Origin: Pseudomonas abieticivorans | GTDB taxonomy: Bacteria > Pseudomonadota > Gammaproteobacteria > Pseudomonadales > Pseudomonadaceae | Direction of reading: 5' to 3' | Assembly: GCF_023509015.1 (NCBI RefSeq) | Contig: NZ_CP094975.1 | Coordinates: 6,651,764-6,715,763 of the forward strand | DNA length: 64,000 nucleotides | Part shown: positions 16,987 to 25,684 of the stretch, one piece after another | How positions within the stretch are numbered: the first letter of the stretch is position 1 | How the letters are laid out: the number at the start of each line of letters is the position of its first letter | Translations under genes and position numbers: made by a program | The notes under the pieces: generated by a model | The model's input: only the letters and a program-made list of their open reading frames with translations | The model's database searches: none | Told to the model about the DNA's origin: nothing

Positions 16987-17107
16987 ATGGCAATACCTTT
17001 GCCTTGCCTGAAGTGCGCAATCACGCCGCGTGCAGTGTCAGGACGCTACAAAATGACCGGCTTCAACGCCATCCCCTCTACAGCCATTATTGATAAGCAC
17101 GCTGCAC

Positions 17108-18130
17108 TCAGCTTTTCTCCAGCGCCGCGTCATACTCCCCCCGGGACGCCGCATGGTTACATTTCAAGCGATGCAACAACGCTTGCTGGGCGGCCTTTAC
17201 GTTAGTCTCCTGCCCCTGCCAAATCTCCAAAGCCGGTTGCTGCACGGCACGTGAAAACGAAAACGCCAGTGCCCAGGGCAGCCGTGACTTGAACCGCAGG
17301 TTCATGGCATTCAACCGTTCGCTGGCCAATTGGGCCGCCTGCCCTCCCGACAGGAACACCACGCCTGGCACGGCGGCCGGTACGGTTCGCAGCAAGCAAC
17401 GTACGGTGGCATCGGCCACCTCGGCCACCGTGGTGGGTGTGGTGCAATCCAACCCTGCCAGCACCATGTTGGGTTTCAACAGCATGCCTTCCAGCAGCAC
17501 GCCCTGGTCGTGAAGCGCTTGGAACACCACGCGCAGCACATCCTCGGTAACGGCAGCGCAGCGCTGCAAGGTATGTTCACCCTCCATCAGCACTTCGGGC
17601 TCCACCACCGGCACTATGCCGGCTTCCTGGCACAACGCGGCATAGCGGGCCAGCGCATGGGCGTTCGCCTGCACGCAAGCATGACTGGGTAGGTGGGGCC
17701 CCACGGTGATCACTGCACGCCATTTGGCAAACCGGGCGCCCATCTGGGCGTAGGCCTGCAACCGACCGCGTAGCCCGTCCAAACCTTCGGTTATTTTCTC
17801 GGGTGGATAGCCGGCCAGGCCAGTGGCACCGCCGTCCACTTTGATGCCCGGCATCACGCCCGCCTCGCTCAGGGCTTGGGCCATGGGCCGGCCATCGCGG
17901 GTTTTCTGGTGCAGGGTTTCATCGAACAGAATCGCCCCATTGAGGTAATCGCCCAGCCCCGGCGTGGTCACGATCAACTCCCGATAGGCGCGCCGCGCCT
18001 CCTCGGTTTGGGCAATGCCCAAGGGGGCAAAGCGCCGGTGGCAGGTGGGCGTGCTTTCGTCCATGGCCAGCAACCCTTTGTGGCCGGCTACCAGCGCCTG
18101 TGCGGTATCAATCAGTGCTTGCGCGTTCAT
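17108..18130 (-). CDS. Fructose-bisphosphate aldolase, class I
   Basis: A 340-residue class I aldolase that splits fructose 1,6-bisphosphate through a Schiff base. The beginning, LVAGHKGLLAMDESTPTCHRRF, and ILFDETLHQKTRDG match the eukaryote-type class I family. The Schiff-base lysine is the K in EGMLLKPNMVL, and FLSGGQ supplies the phosphate-binding loop. ATG 18130 is the natural start. Pseudomonads also have a class II enzyme, so this is usually the accessory isozyme. It is monocistronic, with 120 bases between it and the MFS gene. Confidence 0.93.
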   Translation of the reverse strand: MNAQALIDTAQALVAGHKGLLAMDESTPTCHRRFAPLGIAQTEEARRAYRELIVTTPGLGDYLNGAILFDETLHQKTRDGRPMAQALSEAGVMPGIKVDGGATGLAGYPPEKITEGLDGLRGRLQAYAQMGARFAKWRAVITVGPHLPSHACVQANAHALARYAALCQEAGIVPVVEPEVLMEGEHTLQRCAAVTEDVLRVVFQALHDQGVLLEGMLLKPNMVLAGLDCTTPTTVAEVADATVRCLLRTVPAAVPGVVFLSGGQAAQLASERLNAMNLRFKSRLPWALAFSFSRAVQQPALEIWQGQETNVKAAQQALLHRLKCNHAASRGEYDAALEKS

Positions 18131-18435
18131 GCTTGCCCCCTGATATAAAAACAGCCGATTCGCTCGAAAAAAGCCGATGACGGTACCCAGGGAACGCTAG
18201 CATGATTTGTGCCGTTGCACGGTTGCCAGGGCCGGTCGAGCTGCCTCAGGAGCCCTGTGATGCTGCCCCCCATCGGCTATCGAGCACTGCGCGCCAGGCA
18301 CCTATCCGCACATGGCGCGGTCGGGTTGGCCTGGGCCTGCCTGATAATGAATGGCGCGCTGGGTCATCCTGACGGTTACAGAACATAGACGCTATAAATA
18401 CAACTGTATAGCGCCAAGCCTGCTCGATCCAACCT
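18131..18435. other. Intergenic gap, no gene seen, with a small inverted repeat
   Basis: About 305 bases between the aldolase start and the stop of a membrane-protein gene. The only structure I see is CGCTATA (18390-18396) with TATAGCG (18407-18413), a 7-bp inverted repeat 10 nt apart, 23 bases past the stop at 18436. It may be a hairpin ending that transcript or a protein site. Confidence 0.45.
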
Positions 18436-18948
18436 TCAGGCTGCCGCAGCCTTTCGCGCGCCGCTGCCATTGCGCCAAGCGATCAAGCCTAGCCACACCA
18501 GCATCAGCAACGCCGTCGGCGCCAGCGCGGTCTTTGGCACGAAGGGCGAGACAAAGCTGTACCCAGCCAACCATAGGCCGGTGACCAGGCCGGTGAGCTT
18601 GATCGGCCTTACCGCCAGCAACGACACGTTGATGATCCAGATACCGGCAAAAATATGCCCGCCCAGCCGGATCGGCATGGCGATCTCCATCGGCACATGA
18701 TTCAACGTCATGACCCCGACCGTGACGTCCAGCACCAACCAACCATAGCCAGCCGCCCTTGCCCACTCAGGCGCAGGCAGCCTTGGCACCAGCAAAAAGA
18801 TGGCCAGGTGAAAGAGTATCCCGGGGTAGTCCAGCCACCACCCCTTAGGCATCAGGAAATAGGACGCCACTACCGGCGCGAACATGAGGATCGCGGCGCT
18901 GGCGCAGACGCGGGCCGAAGGCAGGGAGGCCACTATTGCGCGGCCCAT
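18436..18948 (-). CDS. Small integral membrane protein, unknown function
   Basis: A 170-residue hydrophobic protein with about five membrane segments (AAILMFAPVVASYFLM, GILFHLAIFLLVPRL, YGWLVLDVTVGVM, HIFAGIWIINVSLLAV, LLMLVWLGLIAW). I do not recognise the family. Its start lies inside the end of the aldo/keto reductase gene (16-bp overlap in another frame), so it is almost certainly in the same transcript and translated by coupling. It is probably under the TetR regulator that controls the reductase. Confidence 0.7.
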   Translation of the reverse strand: MGRAIVASLPSARVCASAAILMFAPVVASYFLMPKGWWLDYPGILFHLAIFLLVPRLPAPEWARAAGYGWLVLDVTVGVMTLNHVPMEIAMPIRLGGHIFAGIWIINVSLLAVRPIKLTGLVTGLWLAGYSFVSPFVPKTALAPTALLMLVWLGLIAWRNGSGARKAAAA

Positions 18949-19919
18949 TTCATGACGAACTCGGGGTAACGCAAGCCTAGGATCGCGCCTTGTGCAAATA
19001 CCCGTTCCAATTCGCCGGCCTCCTGGGCCGTGAACTTCACCTCCAGTGCCCGCAGGTTATCGCGGATGCGCGAGGGGCGATTGATGCCGGCCACCGGGAC
19101 GATGTCGTCGCCGCGCGACAGCACCCACGCCACGGCCAGTTGCGCCGCCGTGAAGCCTTTGGCCTGCGCCATTGCTTCCAGCACCTGGGCGGTGGCCATG
19201 TTGGGGGCGTAGTTTTCACCCTGCATGCGTGGCGCCAGAAACTGCGCGCCTTCGGGCGGCTGGCCCTGGGGCAGTACACCGCTCAACATCCCTTCGGCCA
19301 GAATGCGATAAGCCACCACGCCGATGCCAAGTTCACGTGCCGTGGGCAGAATGTCCTGCTCAATGAAGCGGCTGGCCAGTGAGTATTCGATTTCCAGTGC
19401 CGTGACCGGATGCACGGCGTGCGCGCGGCGCAGCAGGTCGGCCCCAACCTCGGAAACCCCCAGGTAGCGGACCTTGCCCTCTTTGATCAAATCGGCAATG
19501 GCGCCTATCGTCTCTTCAAACGGCACGTCCGGATCGGCCCGCCCCGGCTGGTACAGATCGATCACGTCCACGCCCAGGCGCTTGAGTGAATAGGCGGCAA
19601 AGTTCTTGACCGAATTGGGCCGCCCATCCAGGCCGATGATGCGACCGTTGGGGTCAACCTGGGCGCCAAACTTGACGCTCAGGAAGGCACTGTCGCGACG
19701 CCCCCGCAAGGCTCGCCCGACCAACATTTCGCTTTGCCCGCTGCCATAAAAATCGCCCGTGTCCAGGAACGAAATCCCGGCATCGAGCGCCGCCTGGAGG
19801 GTTCGTACCGATTGCTGCTCGGTTTGATCGTCACCCATGCGAAACGCCATGCAGCCCATCCCGAGCGCTGACACCGCTGGCCCGTTCTTGCCCAGCCTTC
19901 TCATTGTCATTTCAGTCAT
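18933..19919 (-). CDS. Aldo/keto reductase
   Basis: A 328-residue (beta/alpha)8 oxidoreductase that reduces aldehydes or ketones with NADPH. Of the AKR catalytic residues, the Asp and Tyr are in FLDTGDFYGSG and the Lys is in LSVKFG. The usual His of 'YYQHRVDP' is replaced: here the stretch is DLYQPGRADP. This variant occurs in a subset of the family and may alter proton transfer. VPVAGINRPSRIRDNL near the C-terminus supplies the cofactor phosphate site. It is divergent from a TetR regulator and overlaps the membrane-protein gene downstream. Confidence 0.9.
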   Translation of the reverse strand: MTEMTMRRLGKNGPAVSALGMGCMAFRMGDDQTEQQSVRTLQAALDAGISFLDTGDFYGSGQSEMLVGRALRGRRDSAFLSVKFGAQVDPNGRIIGLDGRPNSVKNFAAYSLKRLGVDVIDLYQPGRADPDVPFEETIGAIADLIKEGKVRYLGVSEVGADLLRRAHAVHPVTALEIEYSLASRFIEQDILPTARELGIGVVAYRILAEGMLSGVLPQGQPPEGAQFLAPRMQGENYAPNMATAQVLEAMAQAKGFTAAQLAVAWVLSRGDDIVPVAGINRPSRIRDNLRALEVKFTAQEAGELERVFAQGAILGLRYPEFVMKWAAQ

Positions 19920-19984
19920 CGCCGCCGCCCTTTTTCAAATACACTCGCGCGCTCATTTACACATCGCTATCGCTAATTGTTACA

Positions 19985-20010
19985 ACTTACATTTAATGTA
20001 ATATGTAAGT
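19985..20010. promoter_or_regulatory. Probable TetR operator
   Basis: Nested palindromes sit in the 120-bp gap between the reductase and TetR genes. ACTTACAT (19985-19992) and ATGTAAGT (20003-20010) are exact inverted repeats. Inside, TTACATT-T-AATGTAA (19987-20001) is a second perfect 15-bp palindrome. The AT-rich block overlaps where both promoters should lie. Confidence 0.6.
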
Positions 20011-20039
20011 TTTACGAGTGTCAACAGGAGTCAACGAAA

Positions 20040-20642
20040 ATGCCGCGTACGGGGCTATCTGCCGAGGAAATAAAAGCACGGGCGACTGACCTCGCCCTCA
20101 CTCGCATGCGTCTGTTGGGCGCAGACAAAGTGCGCCTCACGGATGTTGCCAAGGAGCTGGGTGTCAGCCACGCGGCGCTGTATGCGCACTTTGCGGACAA
20201 GACTGCGCTACTCGATGCCGTCATCGAACGGTGGATGCATGAGGTGCAGCAAAAGCTTGCGGCGGTGGCCTCTGCGGCGGGCGATCCTGCGCAGCGCATG
20301 GTCGATTGGCTGGTGACGCTTTACCAGACCAAGCGCCAACGCGCGCTGACCGATCCGGAACCGCACCGGGCCTTTGACATTGCGTCGGCCCTGGACAAAC
20401 CCTTTGTCATCGCCCACCTGAGCAGCCTGCTCGACCAGCTTGCCGGCCTGTTCAGTGAAGCCCAGGCAAGGTTTGGGAGTGACTCGGCACTGAATGCCCG
20501 GTTGATCTACACGGCAACTGCCGCCTTCCACCACCCAACCCTGATCGCCCAGACAGCGCACACGGACCAGGAGCCGATGCTGCGCCAAATCATCACGCTG
20601 ACGCTGCTGGGCATGCAAAGCAGCCCAGCGCAGGTTGGTTGA
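20040..20642 (+). CDS. TetR-family repressor
   Basis: A 200-residue TetR-type regulator. The HTH lies in about residues 25-55 (VRLTDVAKELGVSHAALYAHFADKTALLDAVI), and a variable all-helical ligand domain follows. ATG 20040 is preferred over an upstream in-frame ATG because the protein then begins MPRTGLSAEEIKARA and CAGGAG lies about 11 bases upstream. It is divergent from the aldo/keto reductase and its membrane-protein partner; the palindromes at 19985-20010 are the likely operator. Confidence 0.88.
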   Translation: MPRTGLSAEEIKARATDLALTRMRLLGADKVRLTDVAKELGVSHAALYAHFADKTALLDAVIERWMHEVQQKLAAVASAAGDPAQRMVDWLVTLYQTKRQRALTDPEPHRAFDIASALDKPFVIAHLSSLLDQLAGLFSEAQARFGSDSALNARLIYTATAAFHHPTLIAQTAHTDQEPMLRQIITLTLLGMQSSPAQVG

Positions 20643-20693
20643 AGCGCTACAGGGCTTGGGCGACACGTCGGGTAGGCTACCGATATAGATATC

Positions 20694-22757
20694 ATGCTAA
20701 TCTTTAGCTTGCTATGTATCACTCAAGGGGCGCCTACCTTGCCGCGCGCAGTGAACGATTTTTTCAAGGCGGTCTTCAGCCCCACGACACCGGCGTTGCA
20801 ATTTGCCCTGAAAAACATGATGGCTGGCGGCCTGGCACTGTACTTGGCCTTCATACTGGACATGCAGCAACCGCAATGGGCGTTGACCACGGTGTTCGTC
20901 GTCAGCCAGCCGTTGAGCGGCATGGTGCTGTCCAAGGGCGCGTACCGGTTGCTGGGGACATTGGTTGGCGCCGTGGTGTCCTTAGGCATGATCGCGCTGT
21001 TTGGCCAGGCCCCCGTGTTGTTCCTGTCATGCATGGCGTTGTGGCTGGGCTTCTGCACGGCCGGCGCGTCGCTGTATCGCAACAATGCCTCCTACGGTTT
21101 TGTGCTGGCCGGCTACACCACGGCGATCATTGCCTTGCCGGCCACCACCGCGCCATTGAACGTATTCGATCAGGCCCAGGCGCGGCTGTTCGAAATCACC
21201 TTGGGCATCATTTGCGCTTCGCTGATCAGCACCGTGCTGTGGCCGCAGCGCATCGAACGGCAACTGGCGGTGCAAGCCCGCGACGCCTGGAAAACCGGCA
21301 TGGCCGCGGCGGCCTCGGAACTGCTAGGTGTCGATCAGCGCAAAGGCCTGCTTCAAGCCCTGGGGCGGATCGTATCGGTGGATGCCCAGCGCGATCACGC
21401 CGCCTTCGAGGGGCCTCTGGGCCGGCTGCGCGGCCAGGCCTTGCGGGTGATGAGCCGCGACTTGCTCAGCCTGTTGCGCGTTGCCCGTGGCGTGGCACGC
21501 CTGCGCTCGATGCTGGATGACGCCGCCAGAACCTACCTTGACCCACTGATTGATGGTGTGGCCCAAGCCTTGGCGGACGGCAGCGAAACCGCCCTCAACC
21601 AGCAGGCTGTGCTGCTGGATGAATACCTGTTGGACACACCCATGGCCCCGCAGGTGCATACCTGCCTGATGCGCCTGACGGTGGTGGTGCGCCTGGCCGC
21701 CGTGGCCGTGCAAACCCTGCAGGCGCTGGAGCAAGGCCAGGCCATCAGCCAAGCCCCGGGGCCACTGGCCTGGCACCGCGACCTTGAGCAAGGTGCCCTG
21801 GCCGGCCTGCGCAGTGCCTTGGCATTTTTGGCCGTGGCTGCGCTGTGGGTGTTTACCGCCTGGCCAGCCGGGCTCGGGGCCGTGTCGATCTGCGGGGTGG
21901 TGCTGAGCCTGTACGCCGGGCGCGAGGCACCGGGTGCCGCGGCCATGAATTTTCTCAAGGGCATCGCCCTGTCGGTGCCCGTGGCCGCGGTCGTCGCCTT
22001 CGCCCTGCTGCCCAGCTGGGAAGGCTTTCCCATGCTCTGCCTGGGGTTGGGTGTACCGCTGTTCATGGCTTCGCTGTGCCTGAGCCAGCCGAGCATCGCC
22101 CCCATCGCCGCCTCGTTCTGCATCTTCTTCGTCAACAACGTCGCGCCCAGCAACGTCATGAGCTATGACCTGGAACAGTTCCTTAACAAGGCGCTGGCCA
22201 CCTTGTTCGGCGTCGGGATCTCGGTGGTGGTGTTTAAGCTGGTGACCTTGACGCCGGGTTTGCGCCACTATCGTCGGCTGATACACGCATCCCTGGCCGA
22301 CCTTTCCCAGCTGGCCCGGCGGCCGCTGGATCAGGCCGAGGGCTGGTTTGGCGGGCGCATGGCCGATCGCCTGATGCGCTTGGCACGCTATCGCCTCCAG
22401 CACCCGGACGAACCCGACCTGCACTGGCAAAACGGCCTGAATGGCCTGGACCTGGGCGGCGAGTTACTGCACCTGCGCGGGTGCCTGGTAGAAGCTGCCC
22501 CAGCGTTGGCAGGTGAGCGTGAACGGTATTTGCGCGACCTCGCCCGCCTGCTGAAACAGGGCGCACCGGCGCCTGGCCAAGAGGCCCTGCTGGATGCGCC
22601 GAGTGAACGACTGCTTAAGGTCCTGGACGCCGATACACAACTGACGGCGCGCCGCCAGGAACTGGCGCGGGCAGCGGCGCTGCAGGTGCAGTCCATTTGG
22701 CAGGGTTGGTGCGCCAGCGCGCCTTCACCGCCGGCGGCCCGGCCTGGCTCAGCGTGA
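20694..22757 (+). CDS. FUSC-family (AaeB-like) efflux protein
   Basis: A 687-residue protein with two halves, each having a block of membrane helices followed by a soluble segment, as in FUSC/AaeB efflux pumps for aromatic acids. The first block holds GGLALYLAFILDMQQPQWALTT with the family's 'QP.WAL.T' pattern; the second starts LRSALAFLAVAALWVFTAWP. The start is uncertain: ATG 20694 gives an odd 15-residue leader, and TTG 20739 behind AAGGGG (PRAVNDFFKAVF) is attractive. The usual partners (membrane-fusion protein and DUF1656 protein) are not adjacent. The stop lies 1 base from the trmK stop on the opposite strand. Confidence 0.85.
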   Translation: MLIFSLLCITQGAPTLPRAVNDFFKAVFSPTTPALQFALKNMMAGGLALYLAFILDMQQPQWALTTVFVVSQPLSGMVLSKGAYRLLGTLVGAVVSLGMIALFGQAPVLFLSCMALWLGFCTAGASLYRNNASYGFVLAGYTTAIIALPATTAPLNVFDQAQARLFEITLGIICASLISTVLWPQRIERQLAVQARDAWKTGMAAAASELLGVDQRKGLLQALGRIVSVDAQRDHAAFEGPLGRLRGQALRVMSRDLLSLLRVARGVARLRSMLDDAARTYLDPLIDGVAQALADGSETALNQQAVLLDEYLLDTPMAPQVHTCLMRLTVVVRLAAVAVQTLQALEQGQAISQAPGPLAWHRDLEQGALAGLRSALAFLAVAALWVFTAWPAGLGAVSICGVVLSLYAGREAPGAAAMNFLKGIALSVPVAAVVAFALLPSWEGFPMLCLGLGVPLFMASLCLSQPSIAPIAASFCIFFVNNVAPSNVMSYDLEQFLNKALATLFGVGISVVVFKLVTLTPGLRHYRRLIHASLADLSQLARRPLDQAEGWFGGRMADRLMRLARYRLQHPDEPDLHWQNGLNGLDLGGELLHLRGCLVEAAPALAGERERYLRDLARLLKQGAPAPGQEALLDAPSERLLKVLDADTQLTARRQELARAAALQVQSIWQGWCASAPSPPAARPGSA

Positions 22758-22758
22758 T

Positions 22759-23472
22759 TCAGGCCAGCAACTGGGTGATCCACTGCGCCTGCCGAACGAC
22801 CGCTTGCACCTTGTGCTCGGGCACGGCATGGCGCGCTTGGGCGAACTGGGCCAGGGTCTGCTGTTTCTCGCGCAGCCTGCGCTGCCACTTGAGCAGGAAC
22901 GCCGCGCTGCGGGCCTGCATCTGCAACGGCCCGAAGTACAGCTCTTGGGCGGTATACGTCACAGGCCCGGTGCGCTCGGCGACGATGATTTCGTAGTCAA
23001 AGCGGTTTTCGCGCAGCACCTCTTCACAGAGGATGCGGTAGCCGTTGTCCATCAGCCATTGGCGCAAGGGCTGCTCACCGCCGTTGGGCTGCAGGATCAA
23101 GCGCTCCTGGCCGCGCAGGCGCGACTGGCCGCTGTCGAGGATGTCGCGGATGGTTTCGCCGCCCATGCCGCACAGGCTGACGGCCGTGATCCGGTCCTGC
23201 GGCTCGATCGCTGCCAGGCCATTGGCCAGGCGCACGCTGATCTGCGCGTTAAAGCCATGCTCGCGCACGGTGCGTTCGGCCGCTTGAAACGGCGTCAACG
23301 CCACCTCGCCCGCCACTGCCGCCACAATAGCGCCACGGCGCAGCACCGCTACCGGCAGGTAACCGTGATCCGAGCCAATGTCGGCCAGGCGCGCCCCGGC
23401 AGGCACATGCGCCGCCACGCGCGCAAGGCGCATGGACAATGTCTGTTCGTTCAACTGCAGGCCCCTTTTCAC
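22759..23472 (-). CDS. trmK: tRNA (adenine-N1)-methyltransferase, TrmK family
   Basis: A 237-residue class I SAM-dependent methyltransferase. LSMRLARVAAHVPAGARLAD and IGSDHGYLPVAVLRRG give the TrmK signature and SAM-binding motif I. VSLCGMGGETIRDIL and LILQPNGGEQPLRQWL (the NPP-like catalytic loop) follow, then the C-terminal coiled-coil helical domain. In Gram-positive species TrmK methylates A22 of tRNA; the gamma-proteobacterial role is less clear. Translation starts at GTG 23472. It converges on the FUSC gene. Confidence 0.85.
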   Translation of the reverse strand: MKRGLQLNEQTLSMRLARVAAHVPAGARLADIGSDHGYLPVAVLRRGAIVAAVAGEVALTPFQAAERTVREHGFNAQISVRLANGLAAIEPQDRITAVSLCGMGGETIRDILDSGQSRLRGQERLILQPNGGEQPLRQWLMDNGYRILCEEVLRENRFDYEIIVAERTGPVTYTAQELYFGPLQMQARSAAFLLKWQRRLREKQQTLAQFAQARHAVPEHKVQAVVRQAQWITQLLA

Positions 23473-23571
23473 TCAGGGCGCGATTGTGTCGAGCAGCGCC
23501 GTGATTTTCAAGTGCTTGCAGTGGCAGCAGTCACAATACCAATGGCGCTTTGACAGCGCCGACTCGGCGTC

Positions 23572-23657
23572 TGTAGGAGCGGATTGATCCGCGAAAAGGC
23601 CGCCGCGTTGCATCAGGCATGCCGCGTCGCGGCTTTCGCGGATGAATCCGCTCCTAC
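23572..23657. repeat. REP pair (BIME)
   Basis: TGTAGGAGCGGATTGATCCG at 23572 faces TTTCGCGGATGAATCCGCTC ending CCTAC at 23657, with a loop of about 40 nt. It lies upstream of proP and of the trmK start. Confidence 0.85.
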
Positions 23658-23788
23658 GGGGAATTATTTAGTGTCCCTTTGTATCTGATGCCATAGAGCT
23701 TGGGCCCGCGCAACGTTGGCGGGCACACCAAGCGCATCATTCGTTTGCCTGCGGGCTGAAACGACACGTCAGGGACAGAGTAACGCGC

Positions 23789-25291
23789 ATGAAATTACGT
23801 AAAAAACGCATCAACCCCATCGGCCTGAAAGACATCACCATTGTCGACGACGTCAAGATGCGCAAGGCGATCACCGCTGCAGCGCTGGGCAACGCGCTGG
23901 AGTGGTTCGACTTTGGGGTGTACGGCTTTGTCGCCTACGTGCTGGGCAAGGTGTTCTTCCCCGGCGCCAACCCCAGCGTGCAAATGATCGCGGCCTTGGC
24001 AACCTTTTCGGTGCCCTTCCTGATCCGCCCGCTGGGCGGGCTGTTCTTCGGCGCCCTGGGGGACCGTTACGGGCGGCAAAAAGTGCTGGCGGCCACCATT
24101 GTGATCATGTCACTGAGCACCTTTGCCATCGGGCTGATTCCGTCTTACGCCACCATCGGCATCTGGGCCCCGATCCTGTTGTTGCTGGCCAAAATGGCCC
24201 AAGGCTTTTCGGTGGGCGGCGAATACACCGGCGCCTCGATCTTCGTCGCCGAATACGCGCCCGACCGCAAGCGCGGCTTCCTGGGCAGTTGGTTGGACTT
24301 CGGCTCGATCGCAGGCTTCGTGCTGGGCGCAGGCGTGGTGGTGATGATTTCCGCCGTGATTGGCGAAGACCAGTTCCAGGAATGGGGCTGGCGCCTGCCG
24401 TTCTTCCTCGCCCTGCCCCTGGGCCTGCTAGGGCTTTACCTGCGTAACGCGCTGGAGGAAACCCCGGCCTTCCAGCAGCATGTCGAAAAACTGGAGCAAG
24501 GTGACCGCGAAGGCCTGGCCGGCGGCCCCCGGGTGTCGTTCAAAGAGGTGGCTACCCAGCACTGGCGCAGCCTGATCACCTGCATCGGCGTGGTGGTGGC
24601 CACCAACGTCACCTACTACATGCTGCTCACCTACATGCCCAGCTACCTGTCGCACAACCTGCACTACAGCGAAAACCGCGGCGTGCTGATCATCATCGCG
24701 ATCATGGTGGGGATGCTGTTCGTGCAGCCGTTTTTCGGCTTTGTGAGTGACAAGGTGGGCCGCCGCCCCTTCATCATCATCGGCAGCGTCGGCCTGTTCG
24801 TGCTGGCCATACCGGCCTTCATGCTGATCACCAGCGGCAAGCTGGGCCTGATCTTCGCAGGCCTGCTGATACTGGCCGTGCTGCTGAACTTCTTCATCGG
24901 GGTGATGGCCTCGACGCTGCCGGCGATGTTCCCCACCCACATCCGCTACAGCGCCCTGGCCAGCGCCTTCAACGTGTCGGTGCTGGTCGCAGGGCTGACC
25001 CCCACCGCCGCCGCCTGGCTGGTGGAAACCACCAACAACCTGTACATGCCGGCCTACTACCTGATGGTGGTGGCCCTGATCGGCCTGGCCACCGGCCTGA
25101 CCATGAAGGAAACCGCCAACAAACCGCTGCGTGGCGCGGCGCCCGCTGCGTCTGATATCGCCGAAGCGCGAGAGCTGCTGCAGGAACATCACGACAACAT
25201 CGAACAGAAGATCGAAGACATCGACACACAGATCGCCGAGTTGCAGGCCAAGCGCGAGGAATTGGTGCAGCAGCATCCGCGCATCAACTAA
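23789..25291 (+). CDS. proP: Glycine betaine/L-proline symporter ProP
   Basis: A 500-residue MFS proton symporter for compatible solutes such as betaine and proline. Conserved features are LGNALEWFDFGVYGFVAYVL in helix 1, RPLGGLFFGALGDRYGRQKV (motif A) and QGFSVGGEYTGASIFVAEYA in helix 4. After the last helix (about residue 450) comes a hydrophilic tail with a heptad pattern, ARELLQEHHDNIEQKIEDID, continuing to the end. This C-terminal coiled coil is what separates osmosensing ProP from other members. ATG 23789 is followed by a basic N-terminus. Regulation by osmotic stress is expected, but I see no specific site. Confidence 0.92.
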   Translation: MKLRKKRINPIGLKDITIVDDVKMRKAITAAALGNALEWFDFGVYGFVAYVLGKVFFPGANPSVQMIAALATFSVPFLIRPLGGLFFGALGDRYGRQKVLAATIVIMSLSTFAIGLIPSYATIGIWAPILLLLAKMAQGFSVGGEYTGASIFVAEYAPDRKRGFLGSWLDFGSIAGFVLGAGVVVMISAVIGEDQFQEWGWRLPFFLALPLGLLGLYLRNALEETPAFQQHVEKLEQGDREGLAGGPRVSFKEVATQHWRSLITCIGVVVATNVTYYMLLTYMPSYLSHNLHYSENRGVLIIIAIMVGMLFVQPFFGFVSDKVGRRPFIIIGSVGLFVLAIPAFMLITSGKLGLIFAGLLILAVLLNFFIGVMASTLPAMFPTHIRYSALASAFNVSVLVAGLTPTAAAWLVETTNNLYMPAYYLMVVALIGLATGLTMKETANKPLRGAAPAASDIAEARELLQEHHDNIEQKIEDIDTQIAELQAKREELVQQHPRIN

Positions 25292-25297
25292 ATGATG

Positions 25298-25336
25298 GCC
25301 GGCGCCTTCACCTCATCCTCTCCCTGAGGCGCCGGC
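25298..25336 (+). terminator. GC-rich hairpin after proP
   Basis: GCCGGCGCC (25298-25306) pairs perfectly with GGCGCCGGC (25328-25336) across a 21-nt loop, starting 7 bases after the proP stop. There is no T-tract, so it is terminator-like only. Confidence 0.45.
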
Positions 25337-25388
25337 TGAATGCCATAATGCTAACATCACAGAAGAATTTTAAAGCTGAGTAGAACCG

Positions 25389-25544
25389 ATGAACCGTCGC
25401 AAGAAGATCAACCAGTTATTAAAGGCCAATCGCCAAAAGGCCAGTGCCAAGCTGGCACCGCAAAACAAGGACAAATACATCAGCAAGGCTGACCGGGCAA
25501 AGCTGGCGGAGCAAGCGGTCGACGGGGCGATCGACGCCGAGTGA
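25389..25544 (+). CDS. DUF2986-type small basic protein
   Basis: A 51-residue protein beginning MNRRKKINQLLKANRQKASA and including NKDKYISKADRAKLAE. This is the pattern I know as DUF2986: a short, lysine-rich protein with 'NRRKKI..LLKA' and 'YISKADRAKL', common in gamma-proteobacteria and of unknown function. Codons are regular and the start has a weak GAGTAG upstream. It sits between proP and the ybhP-like gene and is probably expressed on its own. Confidence 0.8.
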   Translation: MNRRKKINQLLKANRQKASAKLAPQNKDKYISKADRAKLAEQAVDGAIDAE

Positions 25545-25684
25545 AGGCCCTGCTTATTGCCTGATGTCTTTGTGGGGGGACCGGCTAAGTCTTCCCATCG
25601 CCCCCCTTCCTCGCCCCCAAAAAAGAAACTTCCTGAACAGCCCCGAGTCCCAGACTTAGAGCAACCCGCCAGGAAGATCGCCCC

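Noticed and set aside
16987..17205. A 72-codon plus-strand frame between the MFS and aldolase genes
   Set aside because: It runs into the aldolase gene on the opposite strand, has no ribosome site and no recognisable motif.
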